A DNA stretch of 44,561 nucleotides. Source: Candidatus Hydrogenedentota bacterium. GTDB taxonomy: Bacteria > Hydrogenedentota > Hydrogenedentia > Hydrogenedentales > JAJRTN01. Positions within the stretch are counted from its first letter, which is position 1. Each line of letters begins with the position of its first letter. A program made the translations under genes and the position numbers. The notes beneath the pieces were generated by a model. The model saw nothing but the letters and a program-made list of their open reading frames with translations, was not told the DNA's origin and made no database searches. The stretch is taken from contig JAJRTN010000133.1 in the NCBI GenBank assembly GCA_024278275.1, positions 1 to 44,561 of the forward strand. The letters are read 5' to 3'. Positions 44,364 to 44,561 of this stretch are shown here, piece after piece.

Positions 44364-44522
44364 ATGGAAGGACATTTGTTGATGAGTCGCAAGGAGTTGG
44401 ACCGCCGTTGGGTTCTTGAACCTAAAAACGGCAGTTGCGTCTTGCATTGTTCTCCGGAAGTGATTCATTCTCTTTGGCATGGACAGGAAAGAGCATTCGG
44501 AATTGGCTCACCCTTTGGGTGA
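44364..44522 (+). pseudogene. 5' fragment of a transposase-like gene at the right edge
   Basis: ATG 44364 gives MEGHLLMSRKELDRRWVLEP, resembling the start of ISNCY-type transposases, whose first helix-turn-helix begins MSRKEL-like. After about 20 residues the resemblance ends and the frame stops at 44522. Upstream, AATGTCACA occurs twice (about 44302 and 44328), possibly part of an element end. The fragment is too short to be sure. Confidence 0.4.
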
Positions 44523-44561
44523 GGAGAAATCGTTGTTTTTGGAGCTTGCCGCCTCGCCGGT

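Overview
The window looks like chromosomal DNA of a GC-rich, Gram-negative, probably uncultured heterotrophic bacterium. Several exported proteins carry Tat-type leaders or lipobox signals, starts are mostly led by AGGAG-like ribosome binding sites, and there is an exosortase pair. Sugar-active enzymes, a sulfatase, a PIG-L deacetylase and a URO-D-type methyltransferase are spread among intergenic regions full of short palindromic repeats. That mix recalls PVC-like or Hydrogenedentota-like genomes, but this is an inference and no phylogenetic marker is present.

Left part (1-11.8 kb, mostly + strand): the 3' end of an unidentified gene; an oligogalacturonate-lyase-like propeller fused to an esterase; a Tat-exported glycoside hydrolase (- strand); a sodium:solute symporter; a URO-D family protein; and an MBOAT O-acyltransferase followed by an SGNH-like partner, probably acetylating an exported polysaccharide. 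Three remnants of RAYT (REP-associated tyrosine transposase) elements lie here, one a 256-bp unit with perfect 13-bp terminal inverted repeats. A second repeat family brackets the region in inverted orientation (135-280 and 11565-11680).

Centre (12.2-23.9 kb, all - strand): a nine-haem lipoprotein cytochrome with its own promoter and terminator; then a tight six-gene series (599-aa membrane-anchored protein, LolD-like ATPase, FtsX/MacB-like permease, ZnuA-like lipoprotein, metallophosphoesterase, GH5-like hydrolase); then a nitrilase-family hydrolase, a small membrane protein and an orphan CheX. The ZnuA + FtsX + LolD combination is the best candidate for an under-described system, because the ZnuA-like protein lacks two of the three usual metal-binding histidines.

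Right part (24-44.5 kb): an exosortase-H-like protein with a large insertion plus its partner, a sulfatase, MobB, a deacetylase-like gene broken by one in-frame TAG, an iron-sulfur flavoprotein, a divergent ROK-like kinase with a PIG-L deacetylase, an ATP-grasp protein, an orphan oligopeptide-binding lipoprotein, a DUF4037 + AraD-like pair, and an HD hydrolase overlapping a DnaA-like AAA+/coiled-coil protein of unusual architecture. A large secreted glycoside hydrolase frameshifted at a GC-dinucleotide run and a transposase fragment close the window. No rRNA, tRNA or CRISPR array was seen.
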